Program-made: the position numbers and the translations under genes
Notes under the pieces: generated by a model
Told to the model about the DNA's origin: nothing
What the model saw: the letters and a program-made list of their open reading frames with translations, nothing else
Database searches by the model: none
Origin: Symsagittifera roscoffensis
Taxonomy: Eukaryota; Xenacoelomorpha; Acoela; Convolutidae
Assembly: GCF_963678635.1 (NCBI RefSeq)
Contig: NC_087064.1
Location: 10,827,671-10,887,670 of the forward strand
Reading direction: 5' to 3'
DNA length: 60,000 bases
Shown here: positions 42,875-55,102 of the stretch, one piece after another
How positions within the stretch are numbered: position 1 is the stretch's first letter
Layout of the letters: every line of letters starts with the position of its first letter

Positions 42875-43069
42875 ATGCACTATGTAAGATTTTTTGGGAT
42901 GCAGGGCATCTACGAAATGCTAAGAGAAAAATGTTCTGAGCGTCCGGAAGATTGCTTAATCTCCCCAATTGTCATCACGGAGAATACTGACAGCACAAAA
43001 ATCATGGCTTTGAATTTCAAGATTCTAAATACACAAATAATTTTGAACAGTATGAAATGTTTATCATAA
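42875..43069 (+). pseudogene. Ty3/gypsy-type RT fragment, N-terminal part (unit B)
   Basis: Counterpart of 38240-38425 with the same ISPIVIT and LNFKILN landmarks. It is open from 42875 to the stop at 43069 and then shifts frame. Confidence 0.6.
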
Positions 43070-43108
43070 TCAAATCAATCGTTATTGTCTCTTTGACATT
43101 CAGCGGCC

Positions 43109-43360
43109 TTGAAGAAAACTAAAAACTGGTTTTCATCAATTGATTTAGAATATGATTTTGATCAGATACTCTTATCGGAAAAAATGAAAACTCAATGTGA
43201 TTTGAATATAGTGGGAGGCGGTTTTACCGGCTTGTACAGATTTGAAACAGATTTTTACGGCTTGCAATTTATGCCAACTGAGTTCCAGAGAGCTAAGGTC
43301 ACACTAACCGGAAAAAACGACCTTATCTACAATTATTTGGGAATTGATGCAGAAGAGTAA
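43109..43360 (+). pseudogene. Ty3/gypsy-type RT fragment, palm part (unit B)
   Basis: Counterpart of 38470-38720 without the internal TAG. It shows SSIDLEYDFDQ, NIVGGGFTGLYRF and FYGLQFMPTEFQ, the last two as in invertebrate Ty3/gypsy RTs. YxDD is not recognisable, with NYLGID in its place. It ends at TAA. Confidence 0.7.
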
Positions 43361-43944
43361 GCAAGTTAACTGACAAACTTCACATCAAGTAGCATTTGAG
43401 AAAATCAAAGAAGAAATCAGCAACACAGTAGCCAATCACCATTGTAATATAAACTAAGAATGAGGGTGAAATATGCACATCAGATTTTGTTTTCTGAGCT
43501 TCCTTAACAACAAGACCATGGGGATAATTGGAGGACGTTAGTTACAATAAAAATTGAACCAACTCGAAATTCTGGGACTAGTTTGGAAATGGGATTATTT
43601 CAAACCCACCTACTTTTCAACTTTTTCAATCCTCAAAAGTCACAATTTTTTAATTGGGGTTCTAACAGACGGTAAGTTCACTGATACAGCACAATCTTGT
43701 CTAAACTGTTGAGTTGTCAAGTTTTTGTTTTTGATATTACAGTTTTACATCAATTAACGATCAAAAACATGCGTTCTGTCGAGTATTTGGCAACTCAACC
43801 AACGGCGGATCCACTGCTATTGGAGGACAAAAATTTGTCATCGCGTCTGTATACCACACTAGAGTGTTAATCGGTTAGGAAACAAAATGCCGAGTTTTTC
43901 ATGCTCTAAAGTACAAGAAAAGTTTTCCCAAGACGTAGAATTGT

Positions 43945-44411
43945 GAGAGCACATAAATTCGGGTTTGATCGAACGAGTAATTAAAATGGTCAAGAAATGG
44001 TTATTGATAACGGTTCAAAAACTTCAAAGAAAACTTTGAAACTAGCGTTGATTAAATTCTGAAAATCCCTAAGAACACTAATCCAACAATCAGTAATTTG
44101 CTCGCCTTTAATAGAACGCTAAACACTATGTGACACAACTTAGTCTGTTTTTCTTCACCAAACAAAATAGTTTGGACAAAACTTTTGATACGTCTAGATA
44201 TAAATAGGAAGGTTATGTGCCGAGAGAGGAGATCACACTGGGACGCTCCGAATCATCTGAAGCTCCGGATCATCAGATAGCTACTGCCAAAAAAATCATG
44301 CAAATTAGATCGGGCTCTCCAGTTAATGTTCTATCTAGATCAGAAGAGAAAAAATCACTAGAACTTGCCAACCCAATTTTGAAAGCCCTTAGATGTAAAC
44401 CTATTATTTAA
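43945..44411 (+). pseudogene. Ty3/gypsy-type integrase C-terminal-half fragment (unit B)
   Basis: Same landmarks as unit A, with the better-preserved SGLIERVIKMVKK. It ends in an open frame (44217-44411, PREEITLGRSESSEAP) that would be integrase C-terminal. Confidence 0.58.
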
Positions 44412-44959
44412 AGAAACAAAAACAAAGAGAAAATCGAAAAATCAAGCCCAATCAGAAAATCTAAAGAAGGACAGCCCATAAAATTTTATGCGAACGGACC
44501 AAGAGTTATCAAAACTTGGCGAGAGTTGTAGATTTCGAAAGCTCGAGAACGACTCAGAAAAAAAAGAAATAAGCAGGCAATTTTTGAAGAAGAAAAAAGA
44601 ACGCTGCTATAAAAGCAACTCACATGAAGTTTTGTTATGGGACAAAAAGAGGAGCGAAGACGTTTACACAAACCTCTTGGTACAGACAATGTGAACAATC
44701 CTTCGGGACAAACCAAGTCATTCCATAAACCAAAAAGTGGAGACAATACAAAAAAATGAATTGCAGATAGGAGACATCAATAAAAACTCAATCTTCGACT
44801 GTATTTCAGCACGAAAAAAAGAAGGCCAAAATGTCTTGCATGTAAACATCCCAGTAAAAAAATTTTAGATCTAATTTTTGCAGAACTTTGGTTGAAGATT
44901 ACCGTTCTGATAACATCAAATCTAACCTACGCACAATGTAAGTCATTTTGGACGCAGAA

Positions 44960-45615
44960 AAAGCCATGAGCCCTGTGAAACCTTCAGAAAGAACCATCAA
45001 AACTAGCAGCAATTGTAAATCAGGAGTCCAAAAAATGGAACTAGTCAGAAAAGTATTCATAACAAAAAAGAGAAACGTGAAAAATCAGGAAAAAAGCCCC
45101 AAGTTTTAAACCCAAGAAATATATGGCATTAATCCTAGTTCAAGAATAGGGAACAAGATCCGCCAACAAACTGTAAAAAAACACTGTGAACAAGAAGACC
45201 ATGGGGATAATTGGAGGACGTTAGTTAAAATATAAATCGAACCAACTCGAAATGCTGGGACTAGTTTGGACATGGGATTATTTCAAAACCACCTACTTTT
45301 CAACACTTTCAATCCTCAAAGGTCACAAGTTTTAGTTGGGGCTCTAACAGACAGTATGTACACTGAAACAGTACAATCTTGTCTAAACTGCTGAGTGGTC
45401 AAATTTTTGTTTTTGATATAACATTTTAACATCAACGGGCAAAAAACATGGTTCTGTCGAGTAATTGTCAACACACCCGACGGTGGATTACGATCCACTG
45501 TGATATGACGAGAAAAATTTGTCATCACCTGTGTAAACCAAATTAGTGTGTTAATCGGTAAGGAAACAAAATGCCGAGTTGTTCACGCTCCAAAGTACAA
45601 GAAAAGGTTTCTTTT
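44960..45615 (+). repeat. Partial third, more diverged unit
   Basis: 45195-45615 matches 38872-39290 and 43515-43925 (GAAGACCATGGGGATAATTG, CCACCTACTTTTCAAC, GTTCTGTCGAGTA) but with clearly more differences than A versus B. The RT region is absent. The intervening 44960-45190 is not found in units A or B. Confidence 0.7.
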
Positions 45616-45639
45616 TACTTTTAGATACAAAAAGCTTTC

Positions 45640-45870
45640 CCAAATCGCAAGTAAGACCCCTTTTTTACCAATTTTTCTGCGTCAATTTTTGGCATGTTTT
45701 CACTTTCTTCAAAAAATGTAGGTATTTTACTACTTTCTCGACGCAACAAAAAATAACTGATTTCGGTTGAGCCAGTTTAGATAATTTTCCTCTTTCTTGA
45801 TCAAAAATTGATACGATTCGATCTTTTCGAAACAAATTTTGAAAATACTTTTCTGTCTGACCCCGCATGG
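45640..45870 (+). repeat. Array unit 0 (partial) of the 45.6-50.05 kb array
   Basis: It shares TTTCTGCGTCAATTTTTGG, CTACTTTCTCGAC, TTTCGAAACAAATTTTGAAAA and CTGACCCCGCAT with the next unit. Confidence 0.65.
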
Positions 45871-46019
45871 ATACCTGTACGGGTGTCGTTCAGGTGTTAG
45901 GGCGAAGAGGCAAATGTTGGGGCGGAGGTTAGGTGGTAAAGCAAACGAAGGGGGCAAATGTTGAGGCGGAGGTTAGGGGGTATAGAGCAAACGAAGGTGG
46001 TAAAGGAGCAAACGTTAGG

Positions 46020-46910
46020 GGGATGGGAGGGGTGATGTTGACCGAATCGTTTCGCATTTCGAGAGATTTAAGGTTTGGAAATCAGTTAGGCCGTACACTC
46101 ATTCCCGCAGTGCTCATTTGACTGCTGCAGAAACTTAAAAGAAAAAGGAAAAAACCTTTCTTAATTGATTTTAAATGAATGGTTGTAAGTAATTTTAATT
46201 TTGATAAAAACAATGGAACATAATTGATAGTTTATTGCAATTTGTTCTCTGATCGGAATCGAATACATTGATAAATTTTTGACCTCAAAAATCCATTATA
46301 ATTGATTTACTTTATTTCTCTCAGATAGAAGAAGCTCTGCCATATGTGAAGAAAGACCCTATTTTAACCATCTTTTCTGCGTCAATTTTTGGTCTGTTTC
46401 CACTTCCTCCACAAAATTTAAATATTTTGTTACTTTCTCGACCCATCAAAAAAATTGATTGATTTTGTTTGAGCCAGTTCAGATAAGTTTTAACTTTCTT
46501 GACCAGAATTTGATACGTTTCAATCTTCTCGAAACAAATTCTGAAAAAAAAACTTTTTTGTCTGACCCCGCATAGATACGTTTCAACTTTTTCGATCATA
46601 ATGGGTATGTTTCGACTGTTTGGGTTGTTTCGATAGCGAATGAAATCAAAATTTGTTTGATCCATCTCAGGTTTGTTTTAAGCTGTCAATGCTGTTATTT
46701 TTGTTATTGTTACTGCGATCATTGTTTTTGTTGCTGTTACTGTTGGTGTTGCTATTGTTGCTGTTGTTATTGATAGTCTTTGTGATGCTGGCGTTAGGAA
46801 TTTTTCTGTTGTTGTTGATTGTGCTTTCGTAGTTATTGTTGGTTTCCGTAAAAACGCTACGCGATATCGTATCAGGATGAATTTTTGTTGCCAGGTCTAA
46901 AAAATGCAAA
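46020..46910 (+). repeat. Array unit 1
   Basis: It carries GATGGGAGGGG, GGAAATCAGTTAGGCCGTAC, GCAGTGCTCATTTGA, CTGACCCCGCATAGATACG, and a GTT/GCT-rich tract. It is clearly diverged from units 2 and 3. Confidence 0.7.
46691..46850. repeat. GTT/GCT-rich trinucleotide tract (unit 1)
   Basis: An imperfect (GTT)n/(GCT)n tract. Related tracts are at about 47920-48055 and 49275-49412. Frames through it give poly-Asn or poly-Leu/Val shadows with no support as protein. Confidence 0.8.
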
Positions 46911-47059
46911 GGCTTGAAAAAAGTATGGTGAAAAATTTTTTATACAGACAAACTTCATTTTCGCATAAGTAGAAATTTTAGTTTCGGTTTGTCGAGTATA
47001 CATGCAAAATTTAACGCACATGAACGTTTTTCTACTTTTTAGTTACTTGAAATTATCAA

Positions 47060-47345
47060 CTCTTCCCGCCATCTGACCAACCCTCCCTTCATCTGAACCA
47101 CATAACCCGCCATCTGAACTACACTCCCCCTGACAGAACCTGGACTAAATCAGGGTGGGTGAAGGTATTGGTTCTTGCGGCGAGGGGAGGTGGTATGTTC
47201 GTGGTTCAGGTGGGGGTTGGTCAGGTGTCTGTGTGTCTGGGATTGAGTTTCAGCAAGGTGACTGTGGTTCAGTTGTAGGGGGTGTTTTTCACGTGGGAGG
47301 GCAAATGGGCACACGTTGGGGCAGGGGTTGAATGTTGAGGGGCTG
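47060..47345. repeat. C/A-rich then G/T-rich strand-skewed block
   Basis: CCCGCCATCTGAACCA-like repeats (47060-47140) switch abruptly to a G-rich strand (47155-47345, with GGTGGG, GGGGAGG and GGTGGGGG). A similar G-rich block lies at 45895-46035. Several runs of three or more G could allow quadruplex formation. Confidence 0.6.
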
Positions 47346-48669
47346 GGAGGGAAGATGTCGATGGAATCGTTTTGCATTTTGAGAATGTTAAGATTTGGAA
47401 ATCAATTAGGCCGTACAGTCATTGTGTTCCGCAGTGCTCATTTGAATGATGCAGAAACTTAAAACGAAATGGAATTTTTTTTTTTCATTGATTTTAAATG
47501 GATTGTGACTAATTTTGATTTTGATAAGAACAATGGATTAAAATCGCTAATTTTTGCATTTTGTTCTCTGAGTAGAACATCGGAATTGAGTATAATCATA
47601 AGTTTTAGACCACAAAAATCCATTATAGATGATTTCCTTTCATTTTTCTTAGTTAGCAGATGCTCTCCAAAATTGACAAAAAGGCCCTATTTTCACAAAA
47701 AAATTTTCTCCAAATTTATTATGTTTCAATTTGTTGACCAAGGTTTGATACGTTTAATCTTCTTAAAATAAATTCTGAAAATACTTTTTTTTGTCGACCC
47801 CGCATAGATACATTTCGACTTTCTCGATCAAAATGGGTATATTTTGACTGTCTGGACTGTTTCGACAGCGAAGGAAATCAAAATTATTTGATCCATCTCA
47901 AATTTATTTCAAGCTGTCATTGCTGCTTTTAGTTATTGTTGCTATTGCTGCTGCGCTCGTTGTTGTTGTTGATGTTACTGTTGCCGTTGCTTCTTTTGTT
48001 GTTTTTAATTGTGTTGCTGTTGTTAGTAATGTTGCTGTTGTTTTTATTGATACTTTTTTAAATTATGGTTGCTCTCCGTAGAAAGGCAGAACGTTATCGT
48101 ATCAGGATGAATTTTGTGTCAATTCTAAAAGAAGCATCGGTTGAAAAGAAAAGTTTGATGGAATATTTTTGATAGATAGTTTTAACTAAATAGCAGTTTA
48201 CATTTTGAATGCGCATTTACAAAAACATCAGTTTTGTTCGGCCATAGTTTTTGTTGTAAAAATGTATCACATCAACGACCTTTGTGTGGCGAGGGCGTCG
48301 AATCCTTGAGTTTTCCCTTACTCCTAAACACGGTACTGATTGACATCATTGAAAGCGTTTATTGACGATGATTTATTGATACCCCATGATATTGTAACTG
48401 CTAGTCTTGAATTGTAGATAGTCCGTTGAAACTTACAACTGGCTCTGAAAATTTAAACATTTTTGGTTATTTTTTGTTTTAATCAATTTTTGTTTACATT
48501 TTCCATGCAAACATTGTTGACATTATGACGGCCAAAATGTAATTCTTCAATTTATTTTTACTCTTATTCATGTTTTACAAATTTTCGAACATTCTTTTTA
48601 TGTTTGGCAAAGATATTTTGTACAATTTTAACTGAAACTTCAATACGTATAATTATTTTTAAATGAATG
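47333..48669 (+). repeat. Array unit 2 (about 1.34 kb)
   Basis: Nearly identical to unit 3 with an offset of 1356 bp at the start. It begins TTGAGGGGCTGGGAGGGAAG and ends TAATTATTTTTAAATGAATG. Confidence 0.85.
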
Positions 48670-48688
48670 CTCGTGTCAAAGGAACAAA

Positions 48689-50041
48689 CGTTGAGGGGCT
48701 GGGAGGGAAGATGTCGATGGAATCGTTTTGCATTTTGAGAAAGTTAAGATTTGGAAATCAATTAGGCCGTACAGTCATTGTGTTCCGCAGTGCTCATTTG
48801 AATGATGCAGAAACTTACAACGAAATGGAAATTTTTTTTTCATTGATTTTAAATGGATTGTGACTAATTTTGATTTTGATAAGAACAATGGATTAAAATC
48901 GCTAATTTTTGCATTTTGTCCTCTGAGTAGAACATCGGAATTGAGTATAATCATAAATTTTAGACCACAAAAATCCATTATAGATGATTTCCTTTCATTT
49001 TTCTTAGTTAGCAGATGATCTCCAAAATCGACAAAAAGGCCCTATTTTCACAAAATTTTTCCTCCAAATTTATTATGTTTCAATTTGTTGACCAAGGTTC
49101 GATACGTTTAATCTTCTCAAAATAAATTCTGAAAATACTTTTTTTTGTCGACCCCGCATAGATACGTTTCGACTTTCTCGATCAAAATGGGTATATTTCG
49201 ACTGTCTGGACTGTTTCGACAGCGAAGGAAATCAAAATTATTTGATCCATCTCAAATTTATTTCAAGCTGTCATTGCTGCTTTTAGTTATTGTTGCTATT
49301 GCTGCTGCGCTCGTTGTTGTTGTTGATGTTACTGCTGCCGTTGCTTCTTTTGTTGTTTTTAATTGTGTTGCTGTTGTTAGTAATGTTGCTGTTGTTTTTA
49401 TTGATACTTTTTAAAATTATGGTTGCTCTCCGTAGAAAGGCAGAACGTTATCGTATCAGGATGAATTTTGTGTCAATTCTAAAAGAAGCAACTGTTGAAA
49501 AGAAAAGTTTGATGGAATATTTTTGATAGATAGTTTTAACTAAATAGCAGTTTACATTTTGAATGCGCATTTACAAAAACATCAGTTTTGTTCGGCCATA
49601 GTTTTTGTTGTAAAAATGTATCACATCAACGACCTTTGTGTGGCGAGGGCGTCGAATCCTTGAGTTTTCCCTTACTCCTAAACTCGGTACTGATTGACAT
49701 CATTGAAAGCCCACATGGTTGATCTGGCAGCGTTTATTGACGATGATTTATTGGTACCCCATGATATTGTAACTGCTAGTCTTGAATTGTAGATAGTCCG
49801 TTGAAACTTAAAACTGGCTCTGAAAATTTAAACATTTTTGGTTATTTTTTGTTTTAATCAATTTTTGTTTACATTTTCCATGCAAACATTGTTGACATTA
49901 TGACGTCCAAAATGTAATTCTTCAATTTATTTTTACTCTTATTCATGTTTTAAAAATTTTTGAACTCTTTTTTATGTTTGCCAAAGATATTTTGTACAAT
50001 TTTAACTGAAACTTCAATAGGTATAATTATTTAAATGAATG
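48689..50041 (+). repeat. Array unit 3 (about 1.35 kb)
   Basis: Near-identical to unit 2 but with an extra 21 bp (49711-49731, CCACATGGTTGATCTGGCAG plus C) inside CATTGAAAGC/GTTTATTG. The two units must have duplicated recently. Confidence 0.85.
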
Positions 50042-50049
50042 AAACAGAA

Positions 50050-51432
50050 ATTTTTCTTCGTTTAGGTTTTGTTTGATACATAAATCGGTTACGTTATCAA
50101 CGTTTTCAAGTTTTTATCCAATTATGTGCAATTTTAAGAAATTTAACGATGCTACATCCCTCTCCCTAGCACAATTTGTGGAACGATTTTAGTTTGGTTC
50201 TAAATTTTCAGCCGAATAAAATGGAAAAGATATTAAAATTATGCAAAAAGTGTTACAATTGCCTGCTAAAATGCTTCATCAGAAAGCTTCAGTCACTAAT
50301 GGGTCAAATGGGTCTTAATTGTCGGTTAATATTAGAAAGGACTACTGTGAAAAAAACCTTGTGCAACATCAATGGTTAGTAAAAAAAGCTATAAATTTTT
50401 AGAACTGAAGAGCCTAAATGAAGCGCGTGTAAATATGATGTAGTATTGCAGTTGTTTTTCTATAATATTCCGGAATGACCTTAAACGGCGCTTATGAATC
50501 AATTACAGATTGGAAAGTTCAATAAAACACAAGGGAATGGGAATGCGAGCCAAAGAAATTGCACTCGAGAATAGCTCGCGAAAAAGTAAAAACAGCGACA
50601 TCAGGGCAGCATTGAAACAAAAAAAAACGCGCTAAAGACAGGCACAGAAGAATTCCTATCCATTGAAGATGGAATTCCTAAAAATTGGAAAATTGCTATC
50701 ATCACAACAAAGGTCGGAAATCTAACAGAAACTAGAGGCGTGCTTCAACAGGGACAACCCACAGTTTGTCATTAGCGTTAAGAATTCTATAAGACCCGGT
50801 TACGCTTACTACTTTCCTGATTCTTTGGGGAGAAAACTTTTTAACTATTCCTTTTAAACGAAAAAGTACTTGCGCATGGTTCGAAAGAAACTTCAAAAAA
50901 ACTGATAATTTGTCTAGTTGTAAGCAATTTATTCAGTATTTCTTTTTTTAAATTCTACCAGATAAATTTGAATAAAATCCATGATGTTAATGTTTTGATT
51001 TTAAAAATTAATTAGATGTAAGTTACTTTTTATGCGCAATAAATTTTTATTTGATGGGATGATTTTTACTCGTCTTTAAACGTAAACTTTGTACTTGTAA
51101 ATAAATTTTTCTTGATTAGAAAGCTCGAAACTTATAATAATTAATATTGTTTAACAATTGCACACACAATAATACTATCAACTAAGTGGCGCCCAAAACT
51201 GTTTTTACTCCAATTTGTTTTCAAAATTTTAAGATTTTTATTCAATTTCGATTTAAAAACCCATTTGACTGCCATTTTTGATAAACAAGATTTCAAGTTT
51301 AAAAAAAATCACTTTCAAATGATGTCTCAAAACTTTTTTCAGATAGTTTTAACCAAAAAACAATTTCATTGTCCACCCGTGCTCTTCTTTTGATATTAGC
51401 ATAGAATTGCTCTGAAAGCGCATTTACAAAAC
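50050..51432. other. AT-rich stretch, no gene supported
   Basis: A short frame near 50620-50780 (FLSIEDGIPKNWKIAII) looks protein-like but has no recognised motif and is closed on both sides. It could be a retroelement scrap. Nothing else is supported. Confidence 0.4.
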
Positions 51433-51632
51433 NNNNNNNNNNNNNNNNNNNNNNNNNNNNNNNNNNNNNNNNNNNNNNNNNNNNNNNNNNNNNNNNNNNN
51501 NNNNNNNNNNNNNNNNNNNNNNNNNNNNNNNNNNNNNNNNNNNNNNNNNNNNNNNNNNNNNNNNNNNNNNNNNNNNNNNNNNNNNNNNNNNNNNNNNNNN
51601 NNNNNNNNNNNNNNNNNNNNNNNNNNNNNNNN
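51433..51632. other. Assembly gap (200 N)
   Basis: Exactly 200 consecutive N. The round number suggests a fixed-size or scaffolding gap, so the true distance is unknown. Confidence 0.98.
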
Positions 51633-51917
51633 AAAGAAAGCAGATACGCAAGCTTTGCTTTTGAATTTAAAAGAATGAATTTAAGCAAGTAATTAGTAAG
51701 GTTAGGTAATTAGCAAGCACACAGAGTATGAAACAACAATTCATTTCACTGATTTGCCTTTTTTGTAATCCTAAAAAACTAACCGAGCTCAAACGTTGCT
51801 TTGTGTAAAGGCTTGTGAGTAACAAAAGCAAAAAAAAAATAGTTTTTTTTAAGCACCTGAACTTTCTCATGCTTAAAAAACGGATACGGATACCAATTCT
51901 TGAATGCGCGAGAGCGG

Positions 51918-51918
<1 letters not shown>

Positions 51919-51958
<40 letters not shown>
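51919..51958. repeat. (GA)n microsatellite
   Basis: About 20 uninterrupted GA dinucleotides, 290 bp beyond the assembly gap. Confidence 0.95.
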
Positions 51959-51961
<3 letters not shown>

Positions 51962-52366
51962 TTGCGTAAATTTGTTTATCGATTGGCATCTTGAACTGAT
52001 TGATTGAGTTGTAGCGTCAGATATATTCTTTTTGTATTTTTTCCTTACAAAAACAAGGATATGTAGTTTTGTTGTTTTTTTGTTACACCGCTAATTTACA
52101 AAAATTAAGAAGATAAGTTTGGGCGGCAGCTTCCGAAAATTCAATGTTTGCTTACTCTATTAACAAAATAATGAAAATGTTTTGTTCATGATTTCCAGAG
52201 AAGTTTGGCAACTGGATGTTTGGCAACATCAAAATTTTGAATGATCAGTTCATTCAAATAAGCACAACTCCTCTGATATAATTGGCTGTTTTGTCAGTAG
52301 TTCGCAAAAAGAAAGCAAAATAAGTAGTCTAAAAAAAATTGAAATAGCGGCCGTACAATTTATTTA

Positions 52367-52900
52367 TTGTTCCGACTTTCGTAACGAAAGTAACGGAGTA
52401 TTTGTGCTCGGGGTGGGTTTTTTTCTTCAGACAAGTTTCGGCTTTTTAACAAGCCATTTTTGACGGATTTTTTTTATCATTCAAAAGTATTGTTGTCCTG
52501 AGTTTAAACTTGAAAAGATATTTTACATGTGATAGTTTTTATTAAAGTTATGGTGTTTCAAGATTGCCTTATTGGCCAACTTGGAACACTTAACGCCCGA
52601 TATATTTCGCGCTATTAACGCGTAAGCGGAGAGTTAATCCGTCTTAGAAATTGTTCCAAATTGGTTGAAAGAAGCTTACTTGCCATAATCCATAATTGAT
52701 TTATTACAAGGAGCAAAATCCACACTTTGTACTTTAATTGGCCTGTGGGGGGGATGAATTTCAAAAAAAATCTCAAATTTTATTTTAAAAATTTTCATTT
52801 CATTTTGATACATTTAACTTTGTAAACTTATTGGTGCTCCATAGTCCTTAAAAGGCAGTCGGAACACTCTGGGATTCGACTTGATACGAGCAGTCTTGTT
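52367..52900 (+). mobile_element. 0.53-kb dispersed element, copy 1
   Basis: It starts TTGTTCCGACTTTCG(T)AACGAAAG and ends ATACGAGCAGTCTTGTT. Internal landmarks are GTGCTCGGGGTGGG, CGCTATTAACGCGTAAGCGG and CTTAAAAGGCAGTCGGAACA. The 5' end holds a small CTTTCG/CGAAAG palindrome. It has no coding capacity. Confidence 0.75.
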
Positions 52901-52960
52901 GAGTTTTCTTTTCAAAATTTTTGAAGACAGAGCTCTGATTGATTGACAAAATTTTCGCGT

Positions 52961-53690
52961 AATGAAATTGTTTTTAAGTCGTTCATACGGCGGTTTGCAT
53001 CAGAGAAATGTTTTGAATATCCGTTTACTTGTTCATGCTTGACACCTATTACTCCAGTTTAAAGTATCAAAAGCCATTTTAAATAGATTTGAATCAAATG
53101 TTTGTTTTAAAAAAGCGATCAAAATCTATATGATTTTTACAATGCTGAAGTAATAAAATTACTTTTAGCTGTTAGAAAAAAAGACTTTAGCTGTTAGAAA
53201 AAAAAGACTTTGACAAGAGGTAGTTTCGATCTACCGACGTCCGGGTTATGAGCCCAGCACGCTTCCAGCTGCGCCATCCTGCCTAAAGTTCAGGTTACCG
53301 TGTTTTATTTGATTAGAATGGCAGCGGCATAATGGTAAGCTGAATGGTCATTGTATTATCTTTGCATCGTCTAATATTGGCCTCGCCAAGCTTGACGTAA
53401 TTTTATATTCACGTATTCATAGTTGTTAAATTCTTTATCTGTATTCTCTATCTTTTTATCTCGGATCGGTCGAGAGCAATAGTCTGTAATGAAAATCTGT
53501 CACTAGCACTCGTGCATGAAACTTGATTATTTCTGGTCAGATAATAAACAAAATAGGAAATTACACCCGGAAAATGATATAAAATCTCGAACGCTTTTCC
53601 AGTTCCCCCTTCAAAATACCGTTTTTTATGTTTGTTTTACGTGTTATTACGGCTAAATGCGTGATGGTACGCTGTAAAATTGAAGTGACT
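52961..53690. repeat. Dispersed repeat with iMet-like sequence, copy B
   Basis: Near-identical to 5597-6383. It lacks the 148-bp MITE and retains the single AGGAAATT target. It continues into a truncated MITE of the GGCTCTTTTC family. Confidence 0.75.
53212..53283 (-). tRNA. Initiator tRNA-Met-like sequence, second copy
   Basis: Same 72-nt cloverleaf as 5827-5898, with one change in the variable loop that affects no stem pair. Anticodon CAT, the GGG/CCC anticodon-stem pairs and the ATCGAAA T loop are kept. Retention of every stem in both copies is compatible with function or with very recent duplication. Confidence 0.62.
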
Positions 53691-54718
53691 AATTGTGCAA
53701 TTGAAACCTGTGAAAATCTTTGGTTACATATTTTTGTAAAACACAATCAATTTTGAGGTCATTTTTAGGATGTTTCACTTCAAATTTTTAGTTTCAGCTG
53801 CTTCGAAAAAGAATTACGGCTAGTCTCAAACGGCTACTAATTTGCATTAATAAGTATGCTGTTTTTTTTGGATAAAAAGTTCTTTTTCTTGATCAAAACG
53901 AATTGATTAAATAAAGCTGACTCCTATCACAAAGCTGACTCAGTTAAAAGGAATACGATCAGATAGACTAACTTTTTATTAAGTATTATCATGTAAATTC
54001 CAATACTAGTACGGTTCGAACATAAAAAATTCAAATTATCAAAGAAACCTCAGTACAGCTTACATATAGGACATCAGTTTCCGTACATACGTAAGCTTTT
54101 TTCAAGCACAACTTAAACGTTTTCATTATGTAAAGACAAATAATCTGACGTAAATTTTGGCTCGAGCTTTATATATACATCATCCAATAAATTTCTAAAC
54201 AATTATTAGAATGTAGACTAAACCTGAAAAGATCTGCTGTAACAATTGAGATGACAATTTAAAATTTTTGAGCTCTTTATCTGTGAACTTTTGTTTGTCG
54301 CTACAGTTACCGGCTTTTTTCAACAACTGGGAATTCTTACAATTGAAAGCTCGCTCACATTTTCACTAATTTACATAAAAATTGACGTCAAACAAAAGAA
54401 TTGACAAAAAAATTAATTGTATTTTTTAGACTTAAGAAATCACACTCACACAAAAAAAAGAAAATCGTTCAAAGTGGAGGGGAAAAAGAGGCGAGTTACT
54501 TACTGAAAAATAGCAAAAAGCGATCCAGCTAATTAGTTTCAGGGATATCTAATCTGCCACCCATGCTAATAACCGACTGTTATACTTCATTGTAAGTTTG
54601 TAAACCAACAGCATTAATATCGAGAGGTTTGTTTGAGAAGCTGCGGGCAAGTGATTTGTCGCTTATACCCATGAAAATTTTGACATACATATTGTTGTTT
54701 GAAGTAATCATTTTTAAG

Positions 54719-55102
54719 CAGAAGCGGAATTAGGGGTGGGACGCTTTTCCTTTCAGGGAGTCGACCCCCTGCCGACCCAAAGGGTCCCCCTTGGTACTGT
54801 TTTGAGATATCCATTTTTGGTGGCGCACCCTAAAATTTTTCTAAAGGCGCCAAAATATACTAATTTTGAGGGGGGAGAGTACACCGAAAAAACGCGATTT
54901 ATTTGGACAAAATTTTCCAATAACTGCCTAAAAACGCCTTTTTTGCCTGTTTTTTCAAAGTTTCGCCTGCGGCGCAGAAATTGTAGCCAAAACAGGGTCT
55001 CTGTAGGGCTTTGGGATAGCTCGGGAAATCAATTTACTGGATTTAACAAAAAAAAAATTGAAAATCCTTCCCCCCCTCGAGAAAATCCTAGATCCGCCCC
55101 TG
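54719..55102. mobile_element. hAT-type non-autonomous element, 384 bp, perfect 8-bp TSD
   Basis: The ends CAGAAGCGGAATTAGG and CCTAGATCCGCCCCTG form terminal inverted repeats of the CAGGGGCGGATCTAGG kind common in hAT elements. TTTTTAAG flanks it at 54711-54718 and 55103-55110. Open frames across it (both strands) are incidental. Confidence 0.9.

Larger units (their letters stand above)
40355..44960 (+). repeat. 4.63-kb tandem duplication, unit B
   Basis: Near-identical second unit. It ends in a diverged version of the roughly 250-bp direct repeat near 44740-44960. Confidence 0.85.

Noticed and set aside
46667-46909. 80-codon poly-Asn frame
   Set aside because: It is a translation of the GTT/GCT trinucleotide tract; the related tracts in other units are read just as well in other frames, so no coding constraint is evident.
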